A stretch of 64,000 nucleotides of DNA from Aestuariibaculum marinum (GTDB lineage Bacteria; Bacteroidota; Bacteroidia; Flavobacteriales; Flavobacteriaceae), in the NCBI RefSeq assembly GCF_014596975.1, contig NZ_JACVXD010000010.1, positions 41,869 to 105,868 on the forward strand. Direction: 5' to 3'. Made by a program: the position numbers and the translations under genes. This document shows, piece after piece, positions 1 through 9,964 of this stretch. The notes below the pieces were generated by a model. That model saw only the letters and a list, made by a program, of their open reading frames with translations, made no database searches and had not been told where the DNA came from. The first letter of the stretch is position 1. Each line of letters opens with the position of its first letter.

Positions 1-36
1 ATGGATTGAAAATAAGTAATTCAAAAGTCATAATAC

Positions 37-72
37 AAAAAAACCTCTTCTTTAAAAAGAAGAGGTTTTTTT
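37..72 (-). terminator. Rho-independent terminator after the OFA-family MFS gene
   Basis: A 12-bp G+C-containing stem (AACCTCTTCTTT pairing with AAAGAAGAGGTT) has a two-base loop and is flanked by A and T runs that extend the pairing. It lies just beyond the stop codon of the minus-strand MFS gene. Because the element is symmetrical it could also stop transcription entering from the left edge. This is the only feature seen in the first 88 bases. Confidence 0.8.
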
Positions 73-88
73 TCCCAATAAATATAAA

Positions 89-1345
89 TTAAGCCAAAGC
101 TAATTCTTTCTCTTTCTTCTGTTGTGCTTTAACCACCAATTGCTTCATTAATAGCGATACAATAAAGGCTATTACGAACAATCCGGAAAAGACGGCTAAG
201 GTTGTATCTAAAGACCCAGTTGCCGATTTAACCACATCGTAAATTGTTGGTCCTATAACACCGGCCAGTGCCCATGCTGTTAATACCATACCGTGAATTG
301 CTCCTAACTGTTTTGTTCCAAACAAATCACCTAAAAATGCCGGTAAGGTTGAAAAACCACCACCATACATGGTTATCACAGTAAATAAAATCACTAAGAA
401 TGTTAACTCAACAGATATTTTTGGCAGGAAATAAAATGCCAGTATTTGAAAAACGAAAAAGATAATATAAGTATTAGCTCTTCCCAAATAATCTGAAAGA
501 CTGGACCATAATAATCTACCAAGTCCATTAAACACTCCTATCAATCCAACAATTGCGGCAGCTTCCATTGGTGTATAATTTAATTTCTCCTGCATCATCG
601 GACTTGCTGCCGAAATTATGGCTATACCACATGAAATGTTTATAAACATCATTACCCAGATATAATAGAATCGTCTGGTTTTTAAAGCTTCGTTAGCATC
701 TATATTTGCCATATCGGCTTTAATAACTTTACCTTCCCCCTCTTTATATCCCTCAGGCATATATCCTACCGGAGGACGCTCGATATATCGAGCAGATGAT
801 AGAATAATTATCATATAAATTATTCCTAAAATATAAAAAGCATTTGCCACTCCCACCGCATTAAATAACGACTGCATAATAGGCCCAAAGATTAAAGCTG
901 AAAAACCAAATCCCATAATAGCCATTCCTGTTGCCAAACCTCGTCTGTCTGGAAACCATTTTACCAAAGTACTTACAGGAGTAATATACCCTAACCCGAG
1001 TCCTATACCACCAATAACACCGTAACAAAGATAAAACAAGGTTAAAGATTCAAGTTGTACGGCCACCCCTGAACCCAGAATACCGATTCCATAAAAAATT
1101 CCTGCCGTTGTTCCACTAACTTTTGGGCCAACTTTTTCAACCCAACGACCTAAAAAGGCCGCAGATAATCCTAATAAAAGAATTGCGATTTTAAAAGCCC
1201 ATTTTACAACACCTCCATCGACATCAAAAATATCTTTAACGGGGTTAGTCATTACAGAGTAAGCATAAACAGATCCAATTGAAATATGTATACCTACTGC
1301 AGAAGCTGCAATTAACCATCTGTTTTTTAACTTTTGCTCTTTCAT
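89..1345 (-). CDS. OFA-family MFS transporter (oxalate/formate antiporter-like)
   Basis: This 418-residue membrane protein has about twelve hydrophobic segments. The N-terminal part (ISIGSVYAYSVMTNPV, about residues 21-36) and the loop between TM4 and TM5 (KWFPDRRGLATGMAIMGFG) are typical of the oxalate/formate antiporter branch of the major facilitator superfamily. Members of that family carry oxalate, formate, lactate or other small carboxylates. It is the last gene of the minus-strand run pflB-pflA-DUF3360-MFS. Export of formate or another fermentation acid is therefore the natural guess, especially as no focA-type channel is visible here. The family is well supported. The substrate is inference from the neighbours. 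Confidence 0.88.
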   Translation of the reverse strand: MKEQKLKNRWLIAASAVGIHISIGSVYAYSVMTNPVKDIFDVDGGVVKWAFKIAILLLGLSAAFLGRWVEKVGPKVSGTTAGIFYGIGILGSGVAVQLESLTLFYLCYGVIGGIGLGLGYITPVSTLVKWFPDRRGLATGMAIMGFGFSALIFGPIMQSLFNAVGVANAFYILGIIYMIIILSSARYIERPPVGYMPEGYKEGEGKVIKADMANIDANEALKTRRFYYIWVMMFINISCGIAIISAASPMMQEKLNYTPMEAAAIVGLIGVFNGLGRLLWSSLSDYLGRANTYIIFFVFQILAFYFLPKISVELTFLVILFTVITMYGGGFSTLPAFLGDLFGTKQLGAIHGMVLTAWALAGVIGPTIYDVVKSATGSLDTTLAVFSGLFVIAFIVSLLMKQLVVKAQQKKEKELALA

Positions 1346-1383
1346 ATTGGTTTAGTTTAAGTCTGATTAGTTCATTTCATTTC

Positions 1384-2886
1384 CTATAAAAAAGATTGAA
1401 TACCATAAATACCCTTAAACATCCCCACTGTAAATACAGCAGAAACACAAACTACAAGTATTGCTAATGGTATGACAAACTTATCGGCTATCGATAAATT
1501 TTTAGGTCTGTCTTTATCACCTATTAAACCATTATTATCTAAAAACATCGCTAACGCCCATGCTAGTACCGGATTGGTTACCATAGCTGTAAAAATACAC
1601 ACCCCGGCGGCCTGAGCACAGGTACTTTTTTTAACCATTTGTATACCCGCTTCAATCATTGGCAAGAACACACCAACGAGTAGTGCTATACATCTTACCG
1701 GAGGCCAGACAGCAACATCCATCGGGCTTCCTAGAAAGGCAACAGCCATCACCATAAGTCCTAGTAAAATAGCACCTGCCGGAATAGGTCTTTTCGCAAT
1801 CGCCGCCGGAATCATATAGGTACCCCAAGAAGATGTAATATTTCCACCACCAACAGCAGTTCCAACCATTTGACGGAACGAACACATCGTCATGGTATCG
1901 TCGACATCCATTAATACTTTTTCTGTTTTTTTAGGATAATTCATCTCCTGAAAAATACGATGTCCTAAAAAGTCTGGAGACCACATCGCTACGGCAAGAA
2001 TAGCAAAAGGTAAAGAGGCTATAAAATGCTGAGCAGTAGGTAAACCAAGCATCCAGCCTTCTTCGGTACTACCCCACCAATACGCAGGATTTAAATTAGG
2101 AAGTCCCATTTCTGTGGTGAACTGAAGGTCGAACCCTGCGCCGCTAATCAATGCTATGACTAAAGCTGCCGCTGCCGCCGCAGGTATAGCCAACCAGCGT
2201 TTATCTATTCGGGCTAAATAACTATATAAAATAACGGTTACCGCCAGAATAACCAATCCTAAAAATCCCATAGAACCTGCGGTTACGGTTTCAGATTCTA
2301 GTCCCATACCCCAGGATTGAATTGAATTTATCTGACTAATGGCTCCAGTAAATCCTAAAAAGATGAGTAATCCACCGGCAACGCCTTTACTGGTTAAATC
2401 CACCAGTCGTGAACCTAACTTAAAAACACTAAGCAAGAGTCCTAAAACACCAATTAAAATGGCTAACGCCAAAGGGTGTGCGCCTGCCAAAGCAATACTG
2501 GCAATTAAAGGTATCATAGGACCGTGATTTCCGGCCAGGTTAGCTCTTGGATTTAAAAACCCGGAAGCCAGAATTACAAATAAAAACGCAGGTATAATCA
2601 TTTCTACCCGCGATACTTCAATGGCAAATTCTTTACCTAAAGTTACATGATCCCATGCTTCAGAAAGACCGTTAGCCCAGGCCATCATTACAGAGGAATA
2701 CATGGCAATAATACCAAGGGTTCCAGCTAAAGCCGGCACAATATCTTCCCATTCAAATCTAAAATCTCTTCCTGGCAGATTAAGCCTGAATCGTTTAGGT
2801 TTCATGATTTGTAATTCATGATCCAGATATTCAGATCGGCTTTCAAAATCTGAAGCCGGTCTGTGCGCTTCTTTATATGTTTTCAT
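1384..2886 (-). CDS. DUF3360 family membrane protein, putative transporter
   Basis: This 500-residue protein begins with a hydrophilic stretch (HRPASDFESRSEYLDHELQI, residues 8-27) and continues with roughly 11-13 hydrophobic segments. Sequence style and length match the DUF3360 family, known from Vibrio and Shewanella and related in fold to SulP/NCS2-type permeases. No substrate is established. It sits 69 bp downstream of pflA and 38 bp upstream of an OFA carrier on the same strand, so it is probably co-transcribed with the pyruvate formate-lyase genes. It may move an organic acid or another anion linked to fermentation. The family call is from memory of its N-terminal signature; the role is inference. 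Confidence 0.75.
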   Translation of the reverse strand: MKTYKEAHRPASDFESRSEYLDHELQIMKPKRFRLNLPGRDFRFEWEDIVPALAGTLGIIAMYSSVMMAWANGLSEAWDHVTLGKEFAIEVSRVEMIIPAFLFVILASGFLNPRANLAGNHGPMIPLIASIALAGAHPLALAILIGVLGLLLSVFKLGSRLVDLTSKGVAGGLLIFLGFTGAISQINSIQSWGMGLESETVTAGSMGFLGLVILAVTVILYSYLARIDKRWLAIPAAAAAALVIALISGAGFDLQFTTEMGLPNLNPAYWWGSTEEGWMLGLPTAQHFIASLPFAILAVAMWSPDFLGHRIFQEMNYPKKTEKVLMDVDDTMTMCSFRQMVGTAVGGGNITSSWGTYMIPAAIAKRPIPAGAILLGLMVMAVAFLGSPMDVAVWPPVRCIALLVGVFLPMIEAGIQMVKKSTCAQAAGVCIFTAMVTNPVLAWALAMFLDNNGLIGDKDRPKNLSIADKFVIPLAILVVCVSAVFTVGMFKGIYGIQSFL

Positions 2887-2955
2887 TCGAAATATTATTA
2901 AGGGTCAGTTGGTTTAATTTGATTCTAAGTTTAGTTATATCTAATACATTGCTTT

Positions 2956-3711
2956 TTAATTCACTTTCACTTCTTTAAAATAATTTTGTAATACTCGTAC
3001 GGCATCGTCAATTTCTTCTTCAGTGTTTTCTCTGGCATCCTTTAATTCATACTCCCATCCTAAGGCTTCCCATTTATGAATACCTAATTTATGATAAGGT
3101 TGTAATTCAATTTTTTCAATGGTTTTATAGTTTTGGAAATATTCTCCAAGTGCTTGTAATAACTCTGGTTTGTTGGTTATACCAGGAATAAGCACATATC
3201 TTAACCACATTGGTTTTCCTGAAGCTTCACGATGCTTTGCGAAATTGAATGTTGTTTCTTTATTTTTTACACCTGTTAATGCCTCAAATCCTTCTTCAGT
3301 CATGTGTTTTATATCTAACATCACTAAATCGGCGTAGCTATCAAGTAATTCTTCTGTAAAATGATTTAAGATGCGTCCGTTGGTATCGATATTGGTATGG
3401 ATACCTTCTTCCTTTAATCGTTTAAAAAAAGGAATTAAAGCTTTAGACTGCAATAATGGCTCTCCGCCCGAAACCGTAACACCACCTTTTTTTCCAAAAT
3501 AAGGTTTTACTTTTAGCGCCATTTGAACCAAATCTTGAATGTGATATTCCTCTCCACCATGGGTATCTATAGTATCCGGGTTATGGCAATATTGGCATTT
3601 TAATTTACAGCCCTGTAAAAATACAACCATACGAATACCTGGACCATCATGAGTTCCGAAGGATTCAACAGAGTGAACATTTAATATATTATCTTGATAG
3701 TGTAGAGACAT
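2956..3711 (-). CDS. pflA: Pyruvate formate-lyase activating enzyme (radical SAM)
   Basis: This 251-residue radical S-adenosylmethionine enzyme has the cluster motif C35-x3-C39-x2-C42 (GCKLKCQYCHNPDT). It uses a [4Fe-4S] cluster and S-adenosylmethionine to create the glycyl radical on pyruvate formate-lyase. Other family features are the N-terminal VESFGTHDGPGIR stretch and the VTVSGGEPLLQ motif near residue 98. It lies 84 bp downstream of pflB on the same strand, separated by a stem-loop, and is probably part of the same transcript. Length and motifs are normal for the family. Confidence 0.97.
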   Translation of the reverse strand: MSLHYQDNILNVHSVESFGTHDGPGIRMVVFLQGCKLKCQYCHNPDTIDTHGGEEYHIQDLVQMALKVKPYFGKKGGVTVSGGEPLLQSKALIPFFKRLKEEGIHTNIDTNGRILNHFTEELLDSYADLVMLDIKHMTEEGFEALTGVKNKETTFNFAKHREASGKPMWLRYVLIPGITNKPELLQALGEYFQNYKTIEKIELQPYHKLGIHKWEALGWEYELKDARENTEEEIDDAVRVLQNYFKEVKVN

Positions 3712-3722
3712 AACCTTTTAAG

Positions 3723-3768
3723 AATACCTGAAAGAAAGGTGTTTTGTCGACGCTTTCTCCCAGGTATT
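3723..3768 (-). other. Intercistronic stem-loop between pflB and pflA
   Basis: The gap between pflB and pflA holds an inverted repeat. AATACCTG (3723-3730) pairs with CAGGTATT (3761-3768), and a second inner stem pairs AGAAAG (3733-3738) with CTTTCT (3753-3758). On the minus-strand transcript no T run follows directly, so it does not look like a normal terminator. An mRNA-stabilising or processing hairpin that sets a higher level of pflB than of pflA is a reasonable inference. Confidence 0.5.
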
Positions 3769-3795
3769 TCTGACTTAAATTGATATTAAAAAAGT

Positions 3796-6021
3796 TTACA
3801 TGGATTCATGGAAAGAACGTGTAATAACTTCCAGTTGCTGTTCTTTTGTTAATCTTACAAAGTTTACAGCATATCCTGAAACACGAATGGTTAACTGTGG
3901 ATACTCTTCTGGATGCTCCATCGCATCGATAAGGGTTTCCTTATTTAGCACATTAATATTAACGTGGTGTGCACCTTTAGAAAAATAACCATCTAAAATT
4001 GTTGTTAGATTCTCTATTCTTGTTTCTTCATTGTGTCCTAATGATTTTGGAACAATAGAGAAGGTATTTGAAATACCATCCTGAGAATCTTCATAATTAA
4101 TTTTAGCTACAGAATTTAACGATGCAATAGCGCCTTTAGAATCTCTACCATGCATTGGGTTTGCTCCTGGTGCAAAAGGCACTCCTTTAGCTCTACCATC
4201 TGGTGTTGCTCCTGTTTTCTTACCGTAAACCACGTTAGATGTAATGGTTAATACCGATAAGGTTGGCTCTGCATCTTTATATACAGCTAACTGTTTTAAT
4301 TCGTTATTAAAATCGGCTACGGCATTAGCTGCTAAAGCATCTACACGGTCATCGTCGTTACCGTAGCAAGGGAATTCACCTTCAATTTTAAAATCGACAG
4401 TTAATCCTTCTTCGTTTCTAATAGGTTTTACTTTAGCATATTTAATAGCTGATAATGAATCGGCAACAATGGATAAACCTGCAATACCGTAAGCAATGTT
4501 AATACTTGGATTGGTATCAATTAAGGCCATTTGTGCTTTTTCGTAATAGTATTTATCGTGCATGTAGTGAATAATATTCATAGAATCGTTATACACTCGT
4601 GCCACTTGTTTCATCGCTACTTTAAAGTTAGCCATAACTGTTTCGAAATCTAAATACTCTCCTTCTAACGGAGCAATACCATCAACCATTTGAGTTCCGG
4701 TAATTTCACAACGTCCTTCGTTAATAGCTAATAATAAAGTTTTGGCTAAATTGGTTCTTGCTCCAAAGAACTGGATTGATTTACCAATAGTTTGGTGAGA
4801 TACACAACAAGCGATTCCGTAGTCATCACTTCCTCTGCTTTTACGCATTAAGGCATCATTTTCAAACTGAATCGATGACGTATCAATCGCTACTTTAGAA
4901 CAGAAATCTTTAAAGTTTTGTGGTAAATCATCAGACCAAAGAATCGTCATATTTGGTTCTGGTGAAGGCCCAAGGTTGTACAATGTATTTAAGAAACGGA
5001 ATGACGTTTTAGTCACTTTAGTTCTTCCGTCTTCAAACATACCACCAATTGCTTCGGTTACCCAAGTTGGATCTCCTGCAAAAATCTCGTCGTAAGCTCC
5101 CATTCTTAAGTGACGAACTACACGTAATTTCATTACGAACTGATCGATATACTCTTGTGCTTCCTGTTCAGTAATAAGTCCTTCTTCTAAATCATTTTGA
5201 ATATATATATCTAAGAATGTAGACACGTTACCTAAAGACATCGCTGCTCCATCTTGTTCTTTAACAGCAGCCAAGTAAGCCATATAAGTCCATTGTACAG
5301 CCTCTTTAGCTGTTTCAGCAGGACGACTTAAATCTAAATCGTATTTAGCTCCTAAAACAATCATGTCTTTAAGCGCTCTGATTTGCTCTGCTACTTCTTC
5401 ACGTAAACGAATAACAGCATCGGTCATTGGACCATTAATATTAGCTAAATCTGCTTTTTTGGTCTCAATTAAATAGTTAATACCATATAAAGCGACTCTT
5501 CTGTAATCTCCAATAATTCTACCTCTGGCGTAGTTATCAGGTAACCCTGTTAAAAATCCTAATGAACGGTATTTTTTAATTTCGGCGTTATAAGCATCGA
5601 AAACACCATCGTTATGTGTTTTAACATACTTAGAAAATAATTCGGTTAATACCTCGCTTGGTTGTAAATCATGTTCTGAAAGTGCCTTTTGAACCACTTT
5701 AAACCCTCCAAAAGGTTTCATAGTACGTTTTAGCAACTCATCGGTTTGTAACCCAACAATAACTTCATTTTCTCTATCGATATATCCTGCATTAAAGGCA
5801 CTAATTGTTGAAATAGTGTCGGTATCTACAGAACGAACCCCATTGTGCTGACGTTCTTCCTGAATAGCTTGCTTACAAACATCCCATAATTTGAGTGTTC
5901 TTTCGCTAGGTCCTACTAAAAATTGATCTGTTCCATGATAAGGTGTGATGTTTTGTAATACAAAATCTCTAACATTGACTTGTTTTGTCCAAATTCCACC
6001 TTTTAAACTTTTTGTTTCCAT
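3796..6021 (-). CDS. pflB: Formate C-acetyltransferase (pyruvate formate-lyase)
   Basis: This 741-residue glycyl radical enzyme splits pyruvate with CoA into acetyl-CoA and formate during anaerobic growth. The adjacent catalytic cysteines are C405 and C406 in [10 protein letters not shown]. The C-terminal radical loop is [13 protein letters not shown] with the radical-bearing residue at G716. Both match the E. coli enzyme with an offset of about 15-18 residues. It is the first gene of the minus-strand fermentation operon and is preceded by an Fnr-type palindrome with an ideal -7 box (6068-6111). Flavobacteria are often described as strict aerobes, so a complete and apparently regulated PFL is notable. 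Confidence 0.98.
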   Translation of the reverse strand: METKSLKGGIWTKQVNVRDFVLQNITPYHGTDQFLVGPSERTLKLWDVCKQAIQEERQHNGVRSVDTDTISTISAFNAGYIDRENEVIVGLQTDELLKRTMKPFGGFKVVQKALSEHDLQPSEVLTELFSKYVKTHNDGVFDAYNAEIKKYRSLGFLTGLPDNYARGRIIGDYRRVALYGINYLIETKKADLANINGPMTDAVIRLREEVAEQIRALKDMIVLGAKYDLDLSRPAETAKEAVQWTYMAYLAAVKEQDGAAMSLGNVSTFLDIYIQNDLEEGLITEQEAQEYIDQFVMKLRVVRHLRMGAYDEIFAGDPTWVTEAIGGMFEDGRTKVTKTSFRFLNTLYNLGPSPEPNMTILWSDDLPQNFKDFCSKVAIDTSSIQFENDALMRKSRGSDDYGIACCVSHQTIGKSIQFFGARTNLAKTLLLAINEGRCEITGTQMVDGIAPLEGEYLDFETVMANFKVAMKQVARVYNDSMNIIHYMHDKYYYEKAQMALIDTNPSINIAYGIAGLSIVADSLSAIKYAKVKPIRNEEGLTVDFKIEGEFPCYGNDDDRVDALAANAVADFNNELKQLAVYKDAEPTLSVLTITSNVVYGKKTGATPDGRAKGVPFAPGANPMHGRDSKGAIASLNSVAKINYEDSQDGISNTFSIVPKSLGHNEETRIENLTTILDGYFSKGAHHVNINVLNKETLIDAMEHPEEYPQLTIRVSGYAVNFVRLTKEQQLEVITRSFHESM

Positions 6022-6438
6022 TTTATGCCTGGTTAAATATTATAATAATCATTTATTTAAGCTACTTCAAAAGTAGAAACAAGACACTTCTAAAAAGATG
6101 ACAATTATCATAAAACCTATAAGCATCAGCACTTTGGAATCAAAATTATTAACGAAAACGTTTGAATTAACTTCAATAAAAAATGAATAATTTACACTTT
6201 TATTCATTTTGCTTCAGAAAGAACAACATCCTATAATTTACACCTCATATTATTCATACTTTCGCAAAAAATCATTAGTTTTTCATAAAAATTAACAGAT
6301 ATAATAATTTTTTTAATAAAGTTGTTTAGGACTCCATAATAAACATTGGTCTAAAAAAATATGAAATCTGAGTTTTAATTTTAATTTTAGTCGCTATTAT
6401 ATTTTTAACCGAAAACCTAAAAACTTAATTGAATTAAA
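6022..6438. other. Divergent intergenic region between pflB and a sulfatase
   Basis: This 417-bp, very A+T-rich region separates pflB (minus) from the first sulfatase gene (plus). It holds the pflB promoter with its Fnr-type box at 6068-6111. On the plus strand a weak -7-like TATATTTT is at 6398-6405, about 34 bp before the sulfatase start. I see no small gene, RNA fold or repeat in the remainder. Confidence 0.6.
6068..6111 (-). promoter_or_regulatory. pflB promoter with Fnr-type activator box
   Basis: The palindrome ATGACAATTATCAT (6098-6111) fits the form ATGAY-N4-RTCAT. On the minus strand the -7 element TACTTTTG (6075 down to 6068) is a full match to the Bacteroidota consensus TAnnTTTG. 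Its first base is 29.5 bp from the palindrome centre. The start of transcription would fall near 6063, placing the box at about -41.5, and the pflB ATG is at 6021. The same geometry recurs at five other promoters in this window. Confidence 0.85.
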
Positions 6439-8286
6439 ATGCATTTTATTTCAAATTCTTTAAAAAACTATTTCTCAGTCATTTTGGTTTTAACCGGAAT
6501 GCACCTTTTTGCCCAATCTTCTAAAAAACCTAACGTTATTGTCATTTATACCGACGACCAAGGCGCTATCGATTTAGGTAGCTATGGCGCAAACGATATT
6601 TATTCACCAAATATCGACCAGCTGGCACAGGAAGGAACTCGATTTACTCAAGCTTACGTTGCCGCACCTGTTTGCGCGCCATCAAGAGCTGCTTTACTTA
6701 CTGGACGCTACCCTCAAAACGCAGAGTTAACCGGCAATACCTCGGCTGAGCCGGGAAGTTCAGGGCTTCCTGCAGAGCAGTATACTTTAGCTGAGTTATT
6801 TAAAGATAATGGTTATAAAACAGGACACATCGGAAAATGGCATTTAGGAATGAATGAAGCTTCGAGTCCGAATGGACAAGGGTTTGATTATTCCTTCGGA
6901 CACCTGAGAGGTTGTATCGATAATTATTCTCACTTTTTTTACTGGGAAGGTCCTAATACGCACGATTTATATGAAAATGGAAAAGAAGTGTTTTATGACG
7001 GGCAATACTTTCCAGATTTGGCTTCCGATAAGGCTATAAATTATGTTGAAGAACATAAAGATGAACCGTTTTTTATGTACTACGCCATAAATATGCCGCA
7101 TTATCCCTACCAACCTACTCAAAAATGGCGCGATTACTATAAAAACATGGAAAAGCCGCGTGGCGACTACGCGGCCTTTATTTCAACCATTGATGAACGC
7201 ATCGGATTTTTAATAGATAAATTAGATGATTTAGGTATACGTGAAAATACCATTATTATTTATCAATCTGATAATGGCTATTCAACCGAAACCCGAGCAT
7301 TTGGTGGCGGTGGCAATGCTGGACCTTACCGAGGAGCAAAAAGTAGTTTATTTGAAGGCGGTATCAGGCTCCCAACAATTATCAGCTGGAAAAATCATTT
7401 ACCTGAAAACATTGTAAACGATGAATTTTTAATGAACATTGACTGGATGCCTACACTGGCTAAACTTTGTAAGCTTGATAAAATTGAAACCGAAATTGAT
7501 GGTATCGATATGTCTGGAATGATTAAACATCCAAATACGGCTTCAAAAAGAACCTCCGCTTTCTGGAAATACGGTAAGCAATGGGTAGTTAGAAAAGACA
7601 ACTGGAAACTTATTGGCTTCCCGAAAGATACTTCTCACAAAGGCGAATTAAACTTAGAGGAAGACGCCCTGTTTTTGTCTGATTTAAGTCAGGATGTTTC
7701 TGAAATGACCAACCTTGCATCAAAATACCCGGAAAAAGTAAAGGAACTAACTCAGGAATTTTTAAAATGGAAACACGGCCACGAAGAAGATATTCCTAAG
7801 AAAATAGAAAAAGTATCTAATTTAGCCGCTGGCTCAACTATTAAAGCAACATCAGCGCTTAACCCTTCATACAACAATGCTGATTTATTAATTGATGGCA
7901 AATTAGGCTATACCGATTATGCCTCAGGACAATGGGTTGGTCAGGAAGGTAAGAACTTAGAGTTCATTATTAATTTAAATACTGAAAAAGCGATAAAAAG
8001 TATTAGTGTTAATTCGCTTATCAATTCCGGTAACTGGATATTTCCTGTTAACGCTATGGAAATTAGCTTTTCAGACGATGGCAAAACATTCAATTCTTCA
8101 AAAGACATAAAAAGAGTAGAAAATAAAGCCAAAACAGAAAATTCAACTGAGCGTTTAACAATAAATGTGGACAAAAAAAGTCGATTCATCAAAGTTAAAG
8201 TTGAAGGTATTGGCAACTGTCCTAAGGGCCACCCCGGTGCTGGATTTCCTGCATGGTTCTTTATAGACGAAATTATTGTAGAATAA
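6439..8286 (+). CDS. Secreted sulfatase with C-terminal discoidin-like domain
   Basis: This 615-residue protein begins with a signal peptide ending near HLFAQ (residue 26). The sulfatase domain follows: metal-binding DD at 39-40, and the formylglycine site C79-A-P-S-R, in which the Cys is converted by a maturation enzyme. HIGKWHLG is the usual second signature. From about residue 470 a separate domain (ATSALNPSYNNADLLIDG onward) resembles F5/8 type C carbohydrate-binding modules. It probably removes sulfate esters from a marine polysaccharide outside the cell or in the periplasm. The next sulfatase starts 3 bp downstream. Substrate is unknown; no SusC/SusD pair is present nearby. Confidence 0.9.
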   Translation: MHFISNSLKNYFSVILVLTGMHLFAQSSKKPNVIVIYTDDQGAIDLGSYGANDIYSPNIDQLAQEGTRFTQAYVAAPVCAPSRAALLTGRYPQNAELTGNTSAEPGSSGLPAEQYTLAELFKDNGYKTGHIGKWHLGMNEASSPNGQGFDYSFGHLRGCIDNYSHFFYWEGPNTHDLYENGKEVFYDGQYFPDLASDKAINYVEEHKDEPFFMYYAINMPHYPYQPTQKWRDYYKNMEKPRGDYAAFISTIDERIGFLIDKLDDLGIRENTIIIYQSDNGYSTETRAFGGGGNAGPYRGAKSSLFEGGIRLPTIISWKNHLPENIVNDEFLMNIDWMPTLAKLCKLDKIETEIDGIDMSGMIKHPNTASKRTSAFWKYGKQWVVRKDNWKLIGFPKDTSHKGELNLEEDALFLSDLSQDVSEMTNLASKYPEKVKELTQEFLKWKHGHEEDIPKKIEKVSNLAAGSTIKATSALNPSYNNADLLIDGKLGYTDYASGQWVGQEGKNLEFIINLNTEKAIKSISVNSLINSGNWIFPVNAMEISFSDDGKTFNSSKDIKRVENKAKTENSTERLTINVDKKSRFIKVKVEGIGNCPKGHPGAGFPAWFFIDEIIVE

Positions 8287-8288
8287 TA

Positions 8289-9872
8289 ATGAAGCCACCT
8301 AAACAAAATATGAATGCTTTTAAATTATTATTTACTTTAAGTTTTGCTTGTCTATTAGTCAATTGTAATTCTTCAAAAAAGGAAGAAAAAACCGAAAGGC
8401 CAAACATTTTATTTATCATGTCCGACGACCATACCTCTCAAGCTTGGGGTATTTATGGCGGGGTTTTAAAAGATTATGTTCAGAATACAAATATTGAACG
8501 GCTTGGTGACCAAGGTATGGTTTTAAACAACGCCTTTTGTACCAATTCCATTTGTGTACCCAGTAGAGCAACTATTCTTAGCGGGCAATACAGTAATAAA
8601 AATGGTGTATATACATTAAGTGACGCCTTGCATTCCGATAGTTTAAACGTTGCTAAAGTGTTACAAAAAAGTGGTTATCAAACCGCTATTATCGGGAAAT
8701 GGCATTTAAAAGACGAGCCTTCAGGATTTGATTATTACAATATTTTGCACGATCAAGGACGCTACTGGGATCCTATTTTAAGGACTGCTGAAAATTTTAA
8801 TAAGCCTGCCGAAGCATGGGATGTTCACAAAGGCTTTTCAACCGATGTCATTACCCAACTATCTTTAGACTGGCTGAATCAAAGAGATAAAGACAAGCCT
8901 TTTATGCTCATGACGCATTTTAAGGCTACTCATGAACCTTTCGATTTTCCGGAGCGCTATAATCACCTGTATGAAAACATTGAAATTCCGGAGCCTGAAT
9001 CTTTATTAGATTTTTCACCAGAAACTACGGGGCGTTCTATTATTGGTCAAAAACTGGAAAATTTAAGCTGGCGCTATGAGCAGGCTTCAAACGATCCAAA
9101 AAACTGGTGGTGCCATTACCCCGGCCTACCATTTTACACCAAAGGCATGGATAGCATAACTGCCAGAAAAGCAACTTATCAAAAGTTCATAAAAGACTTT
9201 ATGCGTTCTGGTGCTGCTATTGATGATAATATTGGAAAGATTCTGGACTATTTAGAGGCATCTGATTTAGCCGAAAACACCATTGTTATTTACACCGCAG
9301 ACCAAGGGTACTTTTTAGGTGAGCACGGCTTTTTCGATAAACGTTTAATTTACGAAGAATCGCTTCGTATGCCTTTTGTTATTCGTTATCCAAAAGAAAT
9401 TGAAGCCGGCGGTCGTTTAGATGACATTATTTTAAACATTGACTTCGCTGCCTTATTTGCTGATTATGCTGGAGTTCAGCAACCGGAATCATTCCAAGGA
9501 AGAAGCTTCAGAGAGAATCTCAAAGGGCGTACACCTGAAGACTGGAGAACCTCAGCGTACTACAGATACTGGACCAATCACCCGGAAAGACCAGGGCATT
9601 TTGGAATTAGAAATAAACGTTACAAACTGGCCTTATTTTACGGTCAGTCACTAGATATGACAGGCTCTTCAAAAGAAACTACCGAACCGGCATGGGAGTT
9701 TTACGATTTAGAAAAAGATCCAAAAGAAAATCATAATGCTTACAACAACACAGAATATCAAGACATTATCAAAGACATGAAAGTTGAATTGATAAAACAG
9801 CGTGAAGCCGTTGAGGACACTGATGAACAATACCCAACCATGCAGAAGATTTTCAAAACACACTGGAATTAA
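8289..9872 (+). CDS. Sulfatase lipoprotein
   Basis: This is a second family S1-type sulfatase with metal-binding SDD near residue 46 and the formylglycine motif C89-V-P-S-R. GKWHLKDEPSGFDYY follows. The reading frame is open from an ATG at 8253, inside the previous gene. I prefer the ATG at 8289, three bases after the upstream stop. The ATG at 8310 would give an even cleaner lipoprotein signal (MNAFKLLFTLSFACLLVNC). In all cases the lipobox LVNC predicts a lipid-anchored protein. The pair is translationally close and probably acts on the same sulfated glycan. A terminator follows at 9896-9925. Confidence 0.88.
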   Translation: MKPPKQNMNAFKLLFTLSFACLLVNCNSSKKEEKTERPNILFIMSDDHTSQAWGIYGGVLKDYVQNTNIERLGDQGMVLNNAFCTNSICVPSRATILSGQYSNKNGVYTLSDALHSDSLNVAKVLQKSGYQTAIIGKWHLKDEPSGFDYYNILHDQGRYWDPILRTAENFNKPAEAWDVHKGFSTDVITQLSLDWLNQRDKDKPFMLMTHFKATHEPFDFPERYNHLYENIEIPEPESLLDFSPETTGRSIIGQKLENLSWRYEQASNDPKNWWCHYPGLPFYTKGMDSITARKATYQKFIKDFMRSGAAIDDNIGKILDYLEASDLAENTIVIYTADQGYFLGEHGFFDKRLIYEESLRMPFVIRYPKEIEAGGRLDDIILNIDFAALFADYAGVQQPESFQGRSFRENLKGRTPEDWRTSAYYRYWTNHPERPGHFGIRNKRYKLALFYGQSLDMTGSSKETTEPAWEFYDLEKDPKENHNAYNNTEYQDIIKDMKVELIKQREAVEDTDEQYPTMQKIFKTHWN

Positions 9873-9895
9873 TTCAATTCAAATTATAAAAAGCA

Positions 9896-9925
9896 AAAAG
9901 GTCAGGAACGCATTCCTGACCTTTT
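9896..9925. terminator. Bidirectional terminator between sulfatase and ppdK
   Basis: A 13-bp perfect stem, AAAAGGTCAGGAA pairing with TTCCTGACCTTTT around the loop CGCA, lies between two convergent genes. A/T runs on both sides allow it to end both transcripts. Confidence 0.88.
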
Positions 9926-9964
9926 CTAATTTAAAACATAATCAACTCTAGTATAAAAAATATA

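Noticed and set aside
1346..1383. Possible Fnr-type box CTGATTAGTTCAT between the DUF3360 and MFS genes
   Set aside because: The half-sites are five bases apart instead of six and the dyad is weak; the two genes are more simply read from the pflB promoter.
7941..8306. 121-codon minus-strand frame overlapping the sulfatase C-terminus
   Set aside because: It is fully antisense to the discoidin-like domain, with no recognisable protein pattern or promoter.
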